From positions 58,233-122,232 of the forward strand of contig JAIDOW010000073.1 of assembly GCA_029063085.1 (NCBI GenBank): DNA of 64,000 bases, written 5' to 3'. The notes below the pieces were generated by a model. That model saw only the letters and a program-made list of their open reading frames with translations, did not search any database and was not told the origin of the DNA. The position numbers and the translations under genes were made by a program. How positions within the stretch are numbered: position 1 is the stretch's first letter; each line of letters starts with the position of its first letter. Source of the DNA: Lachnospiraceae bacterium. GTDB lineage: Bacteria; Bacillota; Clostridia; Lachnospirales; Lachnospiraceae. This document shows positions 10,332-19,339 of this stretch, in pieces.

Positions 10332-13240
10332 TTACGGAAGGAAAGAATATCTTCAAACTGGACAGCACTGATATCTTTCATTGAAACCACAGGGGTATCA
10401 CCACTTTCAGCCGGAGGAACATACTGGGATGTAAATAACCGGAACATATCACAAACAAATCCAAAATTATCAGCCTTGCTTTCTCCACGGGAATAATCAC
10501 ATTCCCGCAAAATAGTCTTAATAACTTCTTCATTGGCAAGAAGGCTCATTGTTGTTTTTCCATTTACCTTATCAAAATTATTAATGATAATTTTGCCACC
10601 GGTTACAATCAACCCCTCAAACTCTTCCACATTATCCTCAAAGGTCACATCGCCCTTAGCAATTACAATTCCTCTTACTTTGCCGTTTTTATATGGCTTA
10701 TTATAATCTGCGGTTGAAGAACCTATCTTACAGGAATCGGCACCAATCTGCACATCTCCTTCAGAAATCCATACACCATATCCACACTTAAGTGTACAGT
10801 ATCTGCTATTTTCCTTATTTACAAGAGAAAAATCAAAATAGTGGTTAATCGGCGTAATAACCTCTTCCTTTAAAGTATGTGCCTGTGTCACAAAAGCACC
10901 CTCACTACTCTTATTTGTAAGAAGCCATTTTACTTCTTTATATTGATCCTGTAACTTACTTGATACACGCTGTGCTGCAACCGCCGCATCACTACCAATC
11001 TGCAATAATGACTGACCGTTATTTCCCTCATTAATCGCATTATTTACATTCTCAGCTGCCTTAACTAAAGGGGCAATATTTCCACTGTTTGCAACAATAG
11101 TAAAATTACCGTCTACCTGTGTAGTAATTGCCGAATTGGTATATATATTCTTATATGGATCCGTTTCTTCCTCACTAACCTGCAGCATTTTCACTTTAAA
11201 ATACTCATAATCGGTAATGTTGATCATTCCATATGTCTCACCTGCAGTCTTCCCACTGGCATCAACTATAGTAGACTCATCAAACATAGCCGCATAATCT
11301 GCAATAAACTGATTCATTACGTTTTTATCTTTTATATCTGCCTTTGAGAAATCCAGAAAATATTTCGTTTTTCCTGAAACAACAGTCTTTACAACTGGTA
11401 TCTTATCAAAGTTGGACCAGATATCCTTGTAAGCATCTACATCTCTTAAACGCTGCGGAAGCTCCAGCCATAATCCATCCGCCTGATCATGTACATTACC
11501 ATCCGGGATATATGCTAGCTGGTTACTCTTAATAGAAATTGCTTCACCAGTGCGGTAATCCTGAATAGCTGTCTTGTCTGACTCATCAATCTTTCCTGTC
11601 TCCACCGTATAGTTATCGGTAACCGTACCGTTCTTTGTCTCCTGTGTCAGATAACTATCTGTTTCACGCTTTACCTCATCCGTCATATTTTCGACAACAT
11701 TACCATTTTTCACAGTATAATTCACAGTCTCTGCGGTCTCTGATTCCTTAGTAGCTTTTGACAACTCAATATAAGACTGTCCTGCCACATATAACGCATT
11801 CGCCTGTTTAAAATCAAGCGTTGTATCCTGTCCGTTCAATATAATCGCACTACTGTTATAATGTGCCTGACCTCTTATACTCTGACCATCCGTAATACCT
11901 GCATGAGTATCCTTTGTAAACTTACGAACACCTTTTTCAATAGATTCTGTAGTATAAGTCCGGTTATCCGTTGAAGCATAATTATATCCATAATACTCTC
12001 CGTTTAACAGAACCGATCCGGAATTGGCATTTACCTCCAAATCATCATAAATATAAGCCCTTGCCTTCATCGTCAAAGAAGCACCTTTCATAACATCACC
12101 AGTCGTACTCTGCCTGAGTGCAAATCCATCCAGCACAATACCATCTGCCCATATATCTGCATAATCAGCAGATGAATTAGCAATATTTGAAATTGTGACA
12201 TCTGCACAATTCATAAGTGCAAGGGACCCCGGAACAATAATCCTGTCTGACGCCAGTATAACAGATGCTCCATCTACATAAAGACCGGAATACATGCTCT
12301 TTACATTAACACCATCACAATTTTTCAAACGATCTTCATCATAAGAATTGACCTTCTGAATCTGATCACTCTTCAAATCTGCTGGAGCAGCAACATCATT
12401 AACCGTTGGAATAGTTCCCGGATTCTCATCATAGCTCTTATTATAAAAATCTGATGCTGCATATATATTTCCGGTTATATTTACCTTATTGCCCAGTGCC
12501 GTCTTACCTTCTTTATCAGTAATCTCAATACCTCTGTCTGCAATCATGGAATAAGCATACAACTCACTAAGATCCGCATTATTTCCGTTAAAATTAACAT
12601 CAAACTCCGGCTTTCCGATAATTAAATCTGTTGTAAGAGTCTGAATAAACGTATCCGGAGCTCCAACCGTACCGGAATCCTTCTTAGATCTTGCGTTTAT
12701 TGTAGAATACTTAGCTTCCCTGCGTAATACAAGATTGTAGATCACCAGCTCATCGTCTGTCTTATTTATATTTCCAATACTCAGCTGAACACCTTCCTTG
12801 GTATCCTCATTTGTATCGCTGTATGGATAACTCAAAAACGATTTTAAATGATCTTCCGCATTACTTGGCTGATAATCCTCATTAGAACTCAACATTTTCA
12901 TATACGTTGTCTTTAAAATTTTATTAGCATCTGCTGGTTCCATTGTCACATATGCCTTTTTACTGGTATCATAATACACCAAAACTTCCAATGTTTCATC
13001 ATATGCCTGATTTAAAACCCTCATAGCATCTCCACCGACACCCGCATATATTTCATCCATCGCCTGCTCCAGATAATAGAAATTATCCCGTGCATTAATA
13101 TCATAGGCTTTCAGCCTATAGCAGAGTGCAACAGCAACCAGAATTGCCGCCACAAGAACTGCAAGAAAGGAAATAGTCGCTACAACCATTATGAAACTGT
13201 TACCTTGATTCTTTTTCTTAATCTTCTTTCTTCTCATCAA
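10310..13240 (-). CDS. Large PilX/GspK-like pilus-associated protein (976 aa)
   Basis: N-terminal KKKNQGNSFIMVVATISFLAVLVAAILVAVALCYRLKAYDINARDNFYYLEQAMDEIYAGV: PilX-like hydrophobic helix without Glu at +5; sits between prepilin genes. Confidence 0.7.
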   Translation of the reverse strand: MMRRKKIKKKNQGNSFIMVVATISFLAVLVAAILVAVALCYRLKAYDINARDNFYYLEQAMDEIYAGVGGDAMRVLNQAYDETLEVLVYYDTSKKAYVTMEPADANKILKTTYMKMLSSNEDYQPSNAEDHLKSFLSYPYSDTNEDTKEGVQLSIGNINKTDDELVIYNLVLRREAKYSTINARSKKDSGTVGAPDTFIQTLTTDLIIGKPEFDVNFNGNNADLSELYAYSMIADRGIEITDKEGKTALGNKVNITGNIYAASDFYNKSYDENPGTIPTVNDVAAPADLKSDQIQKVNSYDEDRLKNCDGVNVKSMYSGLYVDGASVILASDRIIVPGSLALMNCADVTISNIANSSADYADIWADGIVLDGFALRQSTTGDVMKGASLTMKARAYIYDDLEVNANSGSVLLNGEYYGYNYASTDNRTYTTESIEKGVRKFTKDTHAGITDGQSIRGQAHYNSSAIILNGQDTTLDFKQANALYVAGQSYIELSKATKESETAETVNYTVKNGNVVENMTDEVKRETDSYLTQETKNGTVTDNYTVETGKIDESDKTAIQDYRTGEAISIKSNQLAYIPDGNVHDQADGLWLELPQRLRDVDAYKDIWSNFDKIPVVKTVVSGKTKYFLDFSKADIKDKNVMNQFIADYAAMFDESTIVDASGKTAGETYGMINITDYEYFKVKMLQVSEEETDPYKNIYTNSAITTQVDGNFTIVANSGNIAPLVKAAENVNNAINEGNNGQSLLQIGSDAAVAAQRVSSKLQDQYKEVKWLLTNKSSEGAFVTQAHTLKEEVITPINHYFDFSLVNKENSRYCTLKCGYGVWISEGDVQIGADSCKIGSSTADYNKPYKNGKVRGIVIAKGDVTFEDNVEEFEGLIVTGGKIIINNFDKVNGKTTMSLLANEEVIKTILRECDYSRGESKADNFGFVCDMFRLFTSQYVPPAESGDTPVVSMKDISAVQFEDILSFRNWKKNVD

Positions 13241-14703
13241 GTTTCATTACCTCCTTTCGTTCCCTGAAGAATCGGCTGATCTACCGAAGTATCAATGGGT
13301 CCCTCTGTATCCGGCTTCATCCATATCTTTACCTGATATAACCCTCTGCTCTCTTCTGTTGCTTGGTTTAACAAACCGACTGTCGCATCCTTACTCCCTC
13401 CCGAAACTAGAGGTGCAATCGCTATTCTTTCACTAGAAGAAGCACCATCATTAATTAAATTTAAAAAGGTACCCACTCTGCCATCTATTGCTCCACTCAC
13501 ACCCTCGCTTCTCTCATCAGCAGTAACTGCAGAAGCTGCCTTGTACCAGAACTTATGTGCCGCAGATTTTTCATTGGACTTAAGATTACCCTCTGAATCG
13601 ATATTATCACCTATATTATGATATACATGAATCCTCTCTAGAGTATTATCTCCGCTCTCTTTGGTCTTTGCTAACATATGGATATTTACATTATCCCTGC
13701 CAACGGAATTCCCTCTTACATCATTGTAAAGTATGTTCCCTACTTTATCATCTACCGTTCCAGAATCCACGATATTCTGTGAATACGTCGCAGCTGTTTC
13801 TACAAAAAAGAGATTAACTTCAGAATCATCCAGTTCACTTATATCAATTGCAACATAATCATCCTCTGAATAATCCCCGTTATAAACACAAGGATTATAC
13901 ATCAAATAAATATTAGGAAGCTTATCTGCAAATGTCTGTGCATCCGAAACATACTGAATATGGTTATTATCACCAAGTATACCATTAAGATCATGATCAA
14001 TATAATCCAAAACGCACCGAACGATATATCCATCTCGCGAATTACCGGACACCTCCACCGTCATCATTCTGGATGCTGTATCCGCCAAAAATAAATCCAC
14101 TCCTATACCCTGCATCTGCTGGTTGTAACGATCCTCATCAATCTCTTTGAGTGCCTGTAATTTTTTCGTTCGGAACGCAGCAGATGCCATCTTATCATAA
14201 TTCAGCATTGTTCCATCAAATAAAGCCACCTTAGTATGATCGATATCCTCCACAATACCTAATGCCAGATTATTTGGATCAATAAAACCAGCATCATTTA
14301 CTCCCTTATCTACATAATAATCATTGTTAACCTGAATCAGATAATTATATGTCGAACTTTTTGTCCCTATTGTGGTCTTACCTTTCATTGTACAGCTTTT
14401 TCTTTCTGTCAAATCAGTTGGATCTACAGTCGTTACAAATCCACCGCCAAACTCAAAGGTTCCTGCCAAGGTACCATTTGCAACATAATACTCTTCATCC
14501 GTAACCTGATCGATCGGCACCGCTTTAATATGCTCCATCAAATTCTCAGCAAAATCATTACGGTACTGTAACTCTTTTGAACTCGTTGTCATATTCAGGG
14601 ACGATATAATCCCTGAAACAATCGGCAGCATCAGTATCATAAAAATTGCAAGGGATATTAAAATTTCAACCATACTAAAACCAGTATTTTTTTTCTTTAT
14701 CAT
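13237..14703 (-). CDS. Type IV prepilin-like protein (PilV/GspI-like minor pilin)
   Basis: KKKNTGFSMVEILISLAIFMILMLPIVSGIISSLN prepilin motif. Confidence 0.85.
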   Translation of the reverse strand: MIKKKNTGFSMVEILISLAIFMILMLPIVSGIISSLNMTTSSKELQYRNDFAENLMEHIKAVPIDQVTDEEYYVANGTLAGTFEFGGGFVTTVDPTDLTERKSCTMKGKTTIGTKSSTYNYLIQVNNDYYVDKGVNDAGFIDPNNLALGIVEDIDHTKVALFDGTMLNYDKMASAAFRTKKLQALKEIDEDRYNQQMQGIGVDLFLADTASRMMTVEVSGNSRDGYIVRCVLDYIDHDLNGILGDNNHIQYVSDAQTFADKLPNIYLMYNPCVYNGDYSEDDYVAIDISELDDSEVNLFFVETAATYSQNIVDSGTVDDKVGNILYNDVRGNSVGRDNVNIHMLAKTKESGDNTLERIHVYHNIGDNIDSEGNLKSNEKSAAHKFWYKAASAVTADERSEGVSGAIDGRVGTFLNLINDGASSSERIAIAPLVSGGSKDATVGLLNQATEESRGLYQVKIWMKPDTEGPIDTSVDQPILQGTKGGNET

Positions 14704-14720
14704 GGAACAATCACTCCAAT

Positions 14721-15974
14721 CTACTTATATACCTTGACAGAACCTGTCTGGCTTGCAATATCCACACGAGGGGATACGCTGTCATCTCCACTTATTTTTA
14801 CATAAACCGGAAGATTTGTTGTATTGCGAATTGTAACACGGATTCCGGCTTTATCATCATCATTCTTCCTTGCTGATGACTGAAGTAAAACTTTAACATC
14901 TTCACTGGAAGTTACCTCAGCCTCATAAGAAACATCATCCAAAGTATACTTACAATAATTCTTACCGTCTTTCTCATAAAAATCAAAGGTAAGAGTTGAT
15001 ACATCATTGTCACTATTGGAAATTACGCTTGCTTCTTTTCCTGCACCGTTCTGACCTGCCACCTTAGCAGACACATCACTGGTAGATGCATTTAACATTG
15101 CATAGAAATCATAACTGCTTTCAATTGCAGCACCATCATTCTCATCATATTTGTTCAGACCGCTCTCCTTATCTGTACCAGAACTGCCTCCCACTCCGGT
15201 ATTAAAGATATTATTAACACCAATCTCAACTTCATTTAAATCAAGCTGACGCTCCGGTCTTTCCGAACTCTCTACCGAATAGCAGTATAATTCCAATTCA
15301 CCACTGTATAAATCCCCTTCATTATCATACTTAACATCAAGAGAATTAATGGTCATTCTATCAGAATATCCTCCTACATAGTTGATCACATCTTTTAAAG
15401 ACGAATAAGATCCATAATAGGATATTGGAAAGATTGCACGGTAACACTTGAAAGCTGCATCATTTCCCACAGCCTCTCCCTCTGTCAAAGTATCTCCGGA
15501 AGCTGCATTCTCAGTAGAAGCCGCTTCTGTTGTTGCAGTCTCTGTCGTTCCTGCCTCTGTTGTACCGGCTGTATCCGCTGCTGCGCCGCCAAGAGAAGCG
15601 TCAGCACCACCCTGACCCAAGGTATAAAACTGCTCTTTCTGCCCCATCTCCAAAGAATCCAGAGAAAAATCATTGCTCTTCTTCACTCCGTCTAAAAACA
15701 TAACAGTAATTTCCTGATTCATATCTGCCGGAAACGCATTTAATACTTCTTCGAAATCTGCATTAAACTGCTCTGTATCTGCAATATACTGTTCCCTGTT
15801 TGCCTGTTTCTGGTTTAATTCTGCCAGTCTGCTCTCTAACTGTATAATCTCACTGTTAATCGTCTGTACCTGATCATAATTCGGCTTTGCCACATACATA
15901 AGCACGAGGACAGCAGCAGCCACACCTACCAGCCCCAATAATAATGCCTTTTCTGTATCTCCTAATTTCATCAC
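14721..15974 (-). CDS. pilO: PilO-like type IV pilus assembly protein
   Basis: Single N-terminal TM, then coiled coil (YDQVQTINSEIIQLESRLAELNQKQANREQY) and a PilO-like region; located directly after PilM/PilN. Confidence 0.75.
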   Translation of the reverse strand: MMKLGDTEKALLLGLVGVAAAVLVLMYVAKPNYDQVQTINSEIIQLESRLAELNQKQANREQYIADTEQFNADFEEVLNAFPADMNQEITVMFLDGVKKSNDFSLDSLEMGQKEQFYTLGQGGADASLGGAAADTAGTTEAGTTETATTEAASTENAASGDTLTEGEAVGNDAAFKCYRAIFPISYYGSYSSLKDVINYVGGYSDRMTINSLDVKYDNEGDLYSGELELYCYSVESSERPERQLDLNEVEIGVNNIFNTGVGGSSGTDKESGLNKYDENDGAAIESSYDFYAMLNASTSDVSAKVAGQNGAGKEASVISNSDNDVSTLTFDFYEKDGKNYCKYTLDDVSYEAEVTSSEDVKVLLQSSARKNDDDKAGIRVTIRNTTNLPVYVKISGDDSVSPRVDIASQTGSVKVYK

Positions 15975-15982
15975 AACCCCTC

Positions 15983-17626
15983 CTATTCTGCACTGGTTTC
16001 CGGAAGTACTGCATCACCAGCCGCTTCCTCTTCTGTATCATCCTCTACCATTGATACAAAATTTGCCGTAATGTTAAATTCATAATATTTGATTGCCTGA
16101 GCACCCTCTCCGGTACCTTCCTGCTCTGTTTCATTCAGGTCAACTAAAAATGCATTCTCCACACATTCAATTTTCTTTAGCTGAATGATAAACTTCGCAA
16201 TGGCATCATAATCCTTTGTGATACCACTCATCTCAACACCTGCATCACTGGACTTATAGGTATTGATTGCAATGTCCTTTGGCAGGTTATCCTCTAATGC
16301 CTCAAAAAACATGGAAACATTCTCATTCAGGGTTCTGGTCTGTGTATACATATTCTTAATATCTGATAATTTTGCCTTCGCCATATCATAATCGCGGACA
16401 ATCTGGTCAATATCTGCAATCGCCGCAATCTGGTTGTTCAGACTGTCACGCTTTGATATCGCATTATTCTTCATAACAATCGTCACCCCTGCCGCAACTG
16501 CCGCAATCACAATGCCGGCAGCACAAACACCCATACCAATCTTTAAGGTATTTGCATTACTACCCTGCTTTACCTTAGCCTCTGAAGGGACAAATCCCAT
16601 AGGTGCAAAAGCAGCACCAATCGGAGTAATCAGATAAACAGGACTATAAATTTTCAAATCAATTTTCGGATCAAACTTGATGTTATAAAGACTATCCATG
16701 ACTTTTGTCTGAATATTCAGCTGAATCTTAAACAGACCATCAATACCACGAATCAAAGCACCGTCACCGATAAGAAACACATCATCTATCGGCTTATCTG
16801 GATTCTTTGTTACATAGTAATCAATTACACGACCGATATTATTAATCAGATAACGAAACGCTCCTGTAGCTGCATTATCGTCAAAATCAACTGTAATCAG
16901 ACGTTCATTCTGTAACATCGTCATAGCTGTTGTGGCATCTACTCCCTTTTCATCCATAACCTCAGTTACTACTGCATTAGTTCCATACGGTACAGTTCTC
17001 TGTAACAAAAGGGTATCACCCTTTACAATATTCAAAATTGTAGATTCACTACCTAACTGGATTACCATTGTTGTCATTGTAGAACTGGTCTGCGTCTTAA
17101 TCAACTGAAGCATCGCATTACCTATGTAGTCAATTGACTGTATGGTAAATCCTAACATGCTTCCCAATTCATAATAACCTTTCACCATCGCAATTGGTGC
17201 TGCTACTACCATCAGTTTTATCTGTTTGGTCTTATCTTCGTTCACCACATGTTCTAATATAGAATGAGAAACAACGTAATCCTCTATATTAACAGGGAAA
17301 TACTCTGAGGAATTCGCACTCACAATTCCCTTTATTTTATTCTCCTTCACTTCCGGAATTAATACTTCACGGTTTACCACCTTAGTAGATGTCAGAATGA
17401 ATATCACGTTCTTATTGGTAATGCCATTGGCATCCAACTGTTCCCGAATTGCTGATGCAATTTTTTCAGGTTCTTTGATATTTCCGTCCTCATAAGCATC
17501 CTCAGGTGTCTCAAAAATTAATGCATTATGTACATTTGTCTGTTTCTTTATTGAAGGTGTCACTTCAATAATTGTAATACTTTCATTCGTAATGTCTATC
17601 GTTAAGACTTTATTACTTTTTGCCAT
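15983..17626 (-). CDS. pilM: PilM-PilN fusion (actin-like ATPase domain plus membrane/periplasmic PilN-like domain)
   Basis: N-terminal PilM/FtsA-like fold (VLTIDITNESITIIEV..., TTMVIQLGSESTILNIVKGDTLLLQRTVPYG, DVFLIGDGALIRGIDGLF), then TM IGMGVCAAGIVIAAVAAGVTIVM and a PilN-like region (ISKRDSLNNQIAAI...FFEALEDNLPKDIAINTYK). Confidence 0.85.
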   Translation of the reverse strand: MAKSNKVLTIDITNESITIIEVTPSIKKQTNVHNALIFETPEDAYEDGNIKEPEKIASAIREQLDANGITNKNVIFILTSTKVVNREVLIPEVKENKIKGIVSANSSEYFPVNIEDYVVSHSILEHVVNEDKTKQIKLMVVAAPIAMVKGYYELGSMLGFTIQSIDYIGNAMLQLIKTQTSSTMTTMVIQLGSESTILNIVKGDTLLLQRTVPYGTNAVVTEVMDEKGVDATTAMTMLQNERLITVDFDDNAATGAFRYLINNIGRVIDYYVTKNPDKPIDDVFLIGDGALIRGIDGLFKIQLNIQTKVMDSLYNIKFDPKIDLKIYSPVYLITPIGAAFAPMGFVPSEAKVKQGSNANTLKIGMGVCAAGIVIAAVAAGVTIVMKNNAISKRDSLNNQIAAIADIDQIVRDYDMAKAKLSDIKNMYTQTRTLNENVSMFFEALEDNLPKDIAINTYKSSDAGVEMSGITKDYDAIAKFIIQLKKIECVENAFLVDLNETEQEGTGEGAQAIKYYEFNITANFVSMVEDDTEEEAAGDAVLPETSAE

Positions 17627-17659
17627 ATCCGTAGCCTCCCTCGCTAATCAGAAGTTATT

Positions 17660-18508
17660 TTAATAGGGTATCACACCCAAAATTTCCAGATACCAGCTCA
17701 CAAGCTGTGTTCCGCATATCATTGTAATATAAATGCCCAAAGATAAATACGGGCCGAAAGCAAACTGCCTGTTGCTTCCCTTAATCTTCATTAAAGCTAC
17801 ATGTATCACTGACCCTGCAATACATCCAATCCCTAATGCCAAAAAATTAAGTTTCCAGCCTAAAAGTAAGCCAGTTGCTGCCATTAATTTGATGTCACCG
17901 TCCCCTATCACACTGTCAATCTCCTCCTGATACCGATTCTGAAGAATCGGCGTTACAGCAAGATTCACAATGTATAAAAAACCGCTGACTGCAATAAGAC
18001 CAATTAAATATTCTAACCAATTAGAAAAATCTGCAAATAAATGAATCAGTCCGCATATAAAAATAAAAATGTTGCACTCAAATGGAATATACTGTGTATT
18101 CCAATCTACAACTGATAAGAAAAACAACGCAACCGCCGAAAAACCCATCAGCACTCCATCAAGTCCCATCCCTCTCGACCAAAAAGGGAATACATAAACC
18201 AGAAAACCTAATATAACCATTGCAAGCTTTTTAAAATGACTATATGTTTTCTCACAGGAACAGTTTTTCCTTACTGCCAAATAGGATATCAGCATCCAGT
18301 CACTAACAAAATTCGATTGCCCACGTTTGGTCTCCTGCATCGCAATACATTGCTTTTCCAAACCGCACTGCCGGCACGCACTTTCATCCTCTATTTTTTT
18401 AATAAATGCAGAAAGAGGAAGCACAATCCAACACACTGCACTTATTATCAAACCTGTTCCAATCCCAAATATCATTTTCATCTCTGTCTTGTTTTCCTTA
18501 TTCAACAT
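17660..18508 (-). CDS. pilD: Prepilin peptidase (A24 family)
   Basis: Catalytic Asp motifs VVDWNTQYIP and SVIGDGDIKLMAATGLLLG; polytopic; located in the T4P locus. ATG at 18508 chosen over the upstream GTG (18514). Confidence 0.88.
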   Translation of the reverse strand: MLNKENKTEMKMIFGIGTGLIISAVCWIVLPLSAFIKKIEDESACRQCGLEKQCIAMQETKRGQSNFVSDWMLISYLAVRKNCSCEKTYSHFKKLAMVILGFLVYVFPFWSRGMGLDGVLMGFSAVALFFLSVVDWNTQYIPFECNIFIFICGLIHLFADFSNWLEYLIGLIAVSGFLYIVNLAVTPILQNRYQEEIDSVIGDGDIKLMAATGLLLGWKLNFLALGIGCIAGSVIHVALMKIKGSNRQFAFGPYLSLGIYITMICGTQLVSWYLEILGVIPY

Positions 18509-18542
18509 TAACACATCCCCTCTTTTAGAGAGGATGTGTTAA
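18508..18542 (-). promoter_or_regulatory. Strong hairpin (16-bp stem, 3-nt loop) sequestering the pilD Shine-Dalgarno
   Basis: Minus strand TTAACACATCCTCTCT-AAA-AGAGGGGATGTGTTAA, then TG: SD GAGGGG lies in the 3' arm and the stem ends at the A of the ATG. Confidence 0.75.
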
Positions 18543-18590
18543 CCATATTGTTGCCTTACGCAAAACTTATAACAAAATTGTCTTCAACCA

Positions 18591-19085
18591 TCAGGTTCCT
18601 GTAGGTGAACAAGATGTTGCATTATCATTTGTCAGACACTCATCTGCGGTAGGGAATACTAAATGATTACCACCGATACGAACCTTAACTTCATTTCCTG
18701 AAGTGTCTACATAAATTTCAAAATCACCACCTGTTGCAGCAGAACCACTCTTTGCGATACACTTCTTAGACTTAACCTTTGGAATATTTGCTCCAACTGT
18801 ATTTCCAACTGTAGCCATAAAGTCATCAGTAGCCCATGAGCCACCGCCAGTCAACGTAGTCCATGTCTTATCATAACTGCTAGCTGCCGCATCAAAACCA
18901 GCCTCATTAGAAAGTGCCGTCTGAACTGCTGTTGCAATTGCATTACCAGTCTGAATATCTGTAGACACTCTGGACTTATTGATGTACTTGATAAGTGCTG
19001 GTGCAAGAGCACCTGCTAAAATAGCCATAATCGCAATAACGATTATCAGCTCGACCATTGAGAAACCTTTGTTTGTCTTCTTCAT
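18591..19085 (-). CDS. pilA: Major type IV pilin
   Basis: MKKTNKGFSMVELIIVIAIMAILAGALAPALIKYINKSRVSTDIQTGNAIATAVQTA; SD GGAGAG upstream of ATG 19085; follows pilC. Confidence 0.88.
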   Translation of the reverse strand: MKKTNKGFSMVELIIVIAIMAILAGALAPALIKYINKSRVSTDIQTGNAIATAVQTALSNEAGFDAAASSYDKTWTTLTGGGSWATDDFMATVGNTVGANIPKVKSKKCIAKSGSAATGGDFEIYVDTSGNEVKVRIGGNHLVFPTADECLTNDNATSCSPTGT

Positions 19086-19161
19086 AATCATCTCTCCTTT
19101 ACTTATATAAATATTTTTATTAAAACTGTTGTGGTCAACAACAGGTTTAACCGTAATACCT

Positions 19162-19262
19162 CGCAATGCCATCTCAACTCTGCATTGCTATCACCATATG
19201 TCATTACTTTCATTCGCAATGCCACCTCAGCTCCGCCTCGCTGTGGCTGTCGCCATATGTCA
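19162..19262. repeat. Two degenerate direct-repeat copies (~42-48 bp) in the pilC-pilA intergenic region
   Basis: Copy 1 cgcaatgccatctcaactctgcattgctatcaccatatgtca (19162-19203); copy 2 cgcaatgccacctcagctccgcctcgctgtggctgtcgccatatgtca (19215-19262). Confidence 0.75.
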
Positions 19263-19323
19263 AGGTATATCAAGACACCCGCTTACAAGCAAGCTTGACG
19301 CAGATATCTTGATATACCTTGAC
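19259..19323. repeat. 17-bp perfect inverted repeat with 31-nt loop between pilC and pilA
   Basis: GTCAAGGTATATCAAGA (19259-19275) and TCTTGATATACCTTGAC (19307-19323). Confidence 0.85.
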
Positions 19324-19339
19324 GCATTGCTCGTAGTTG

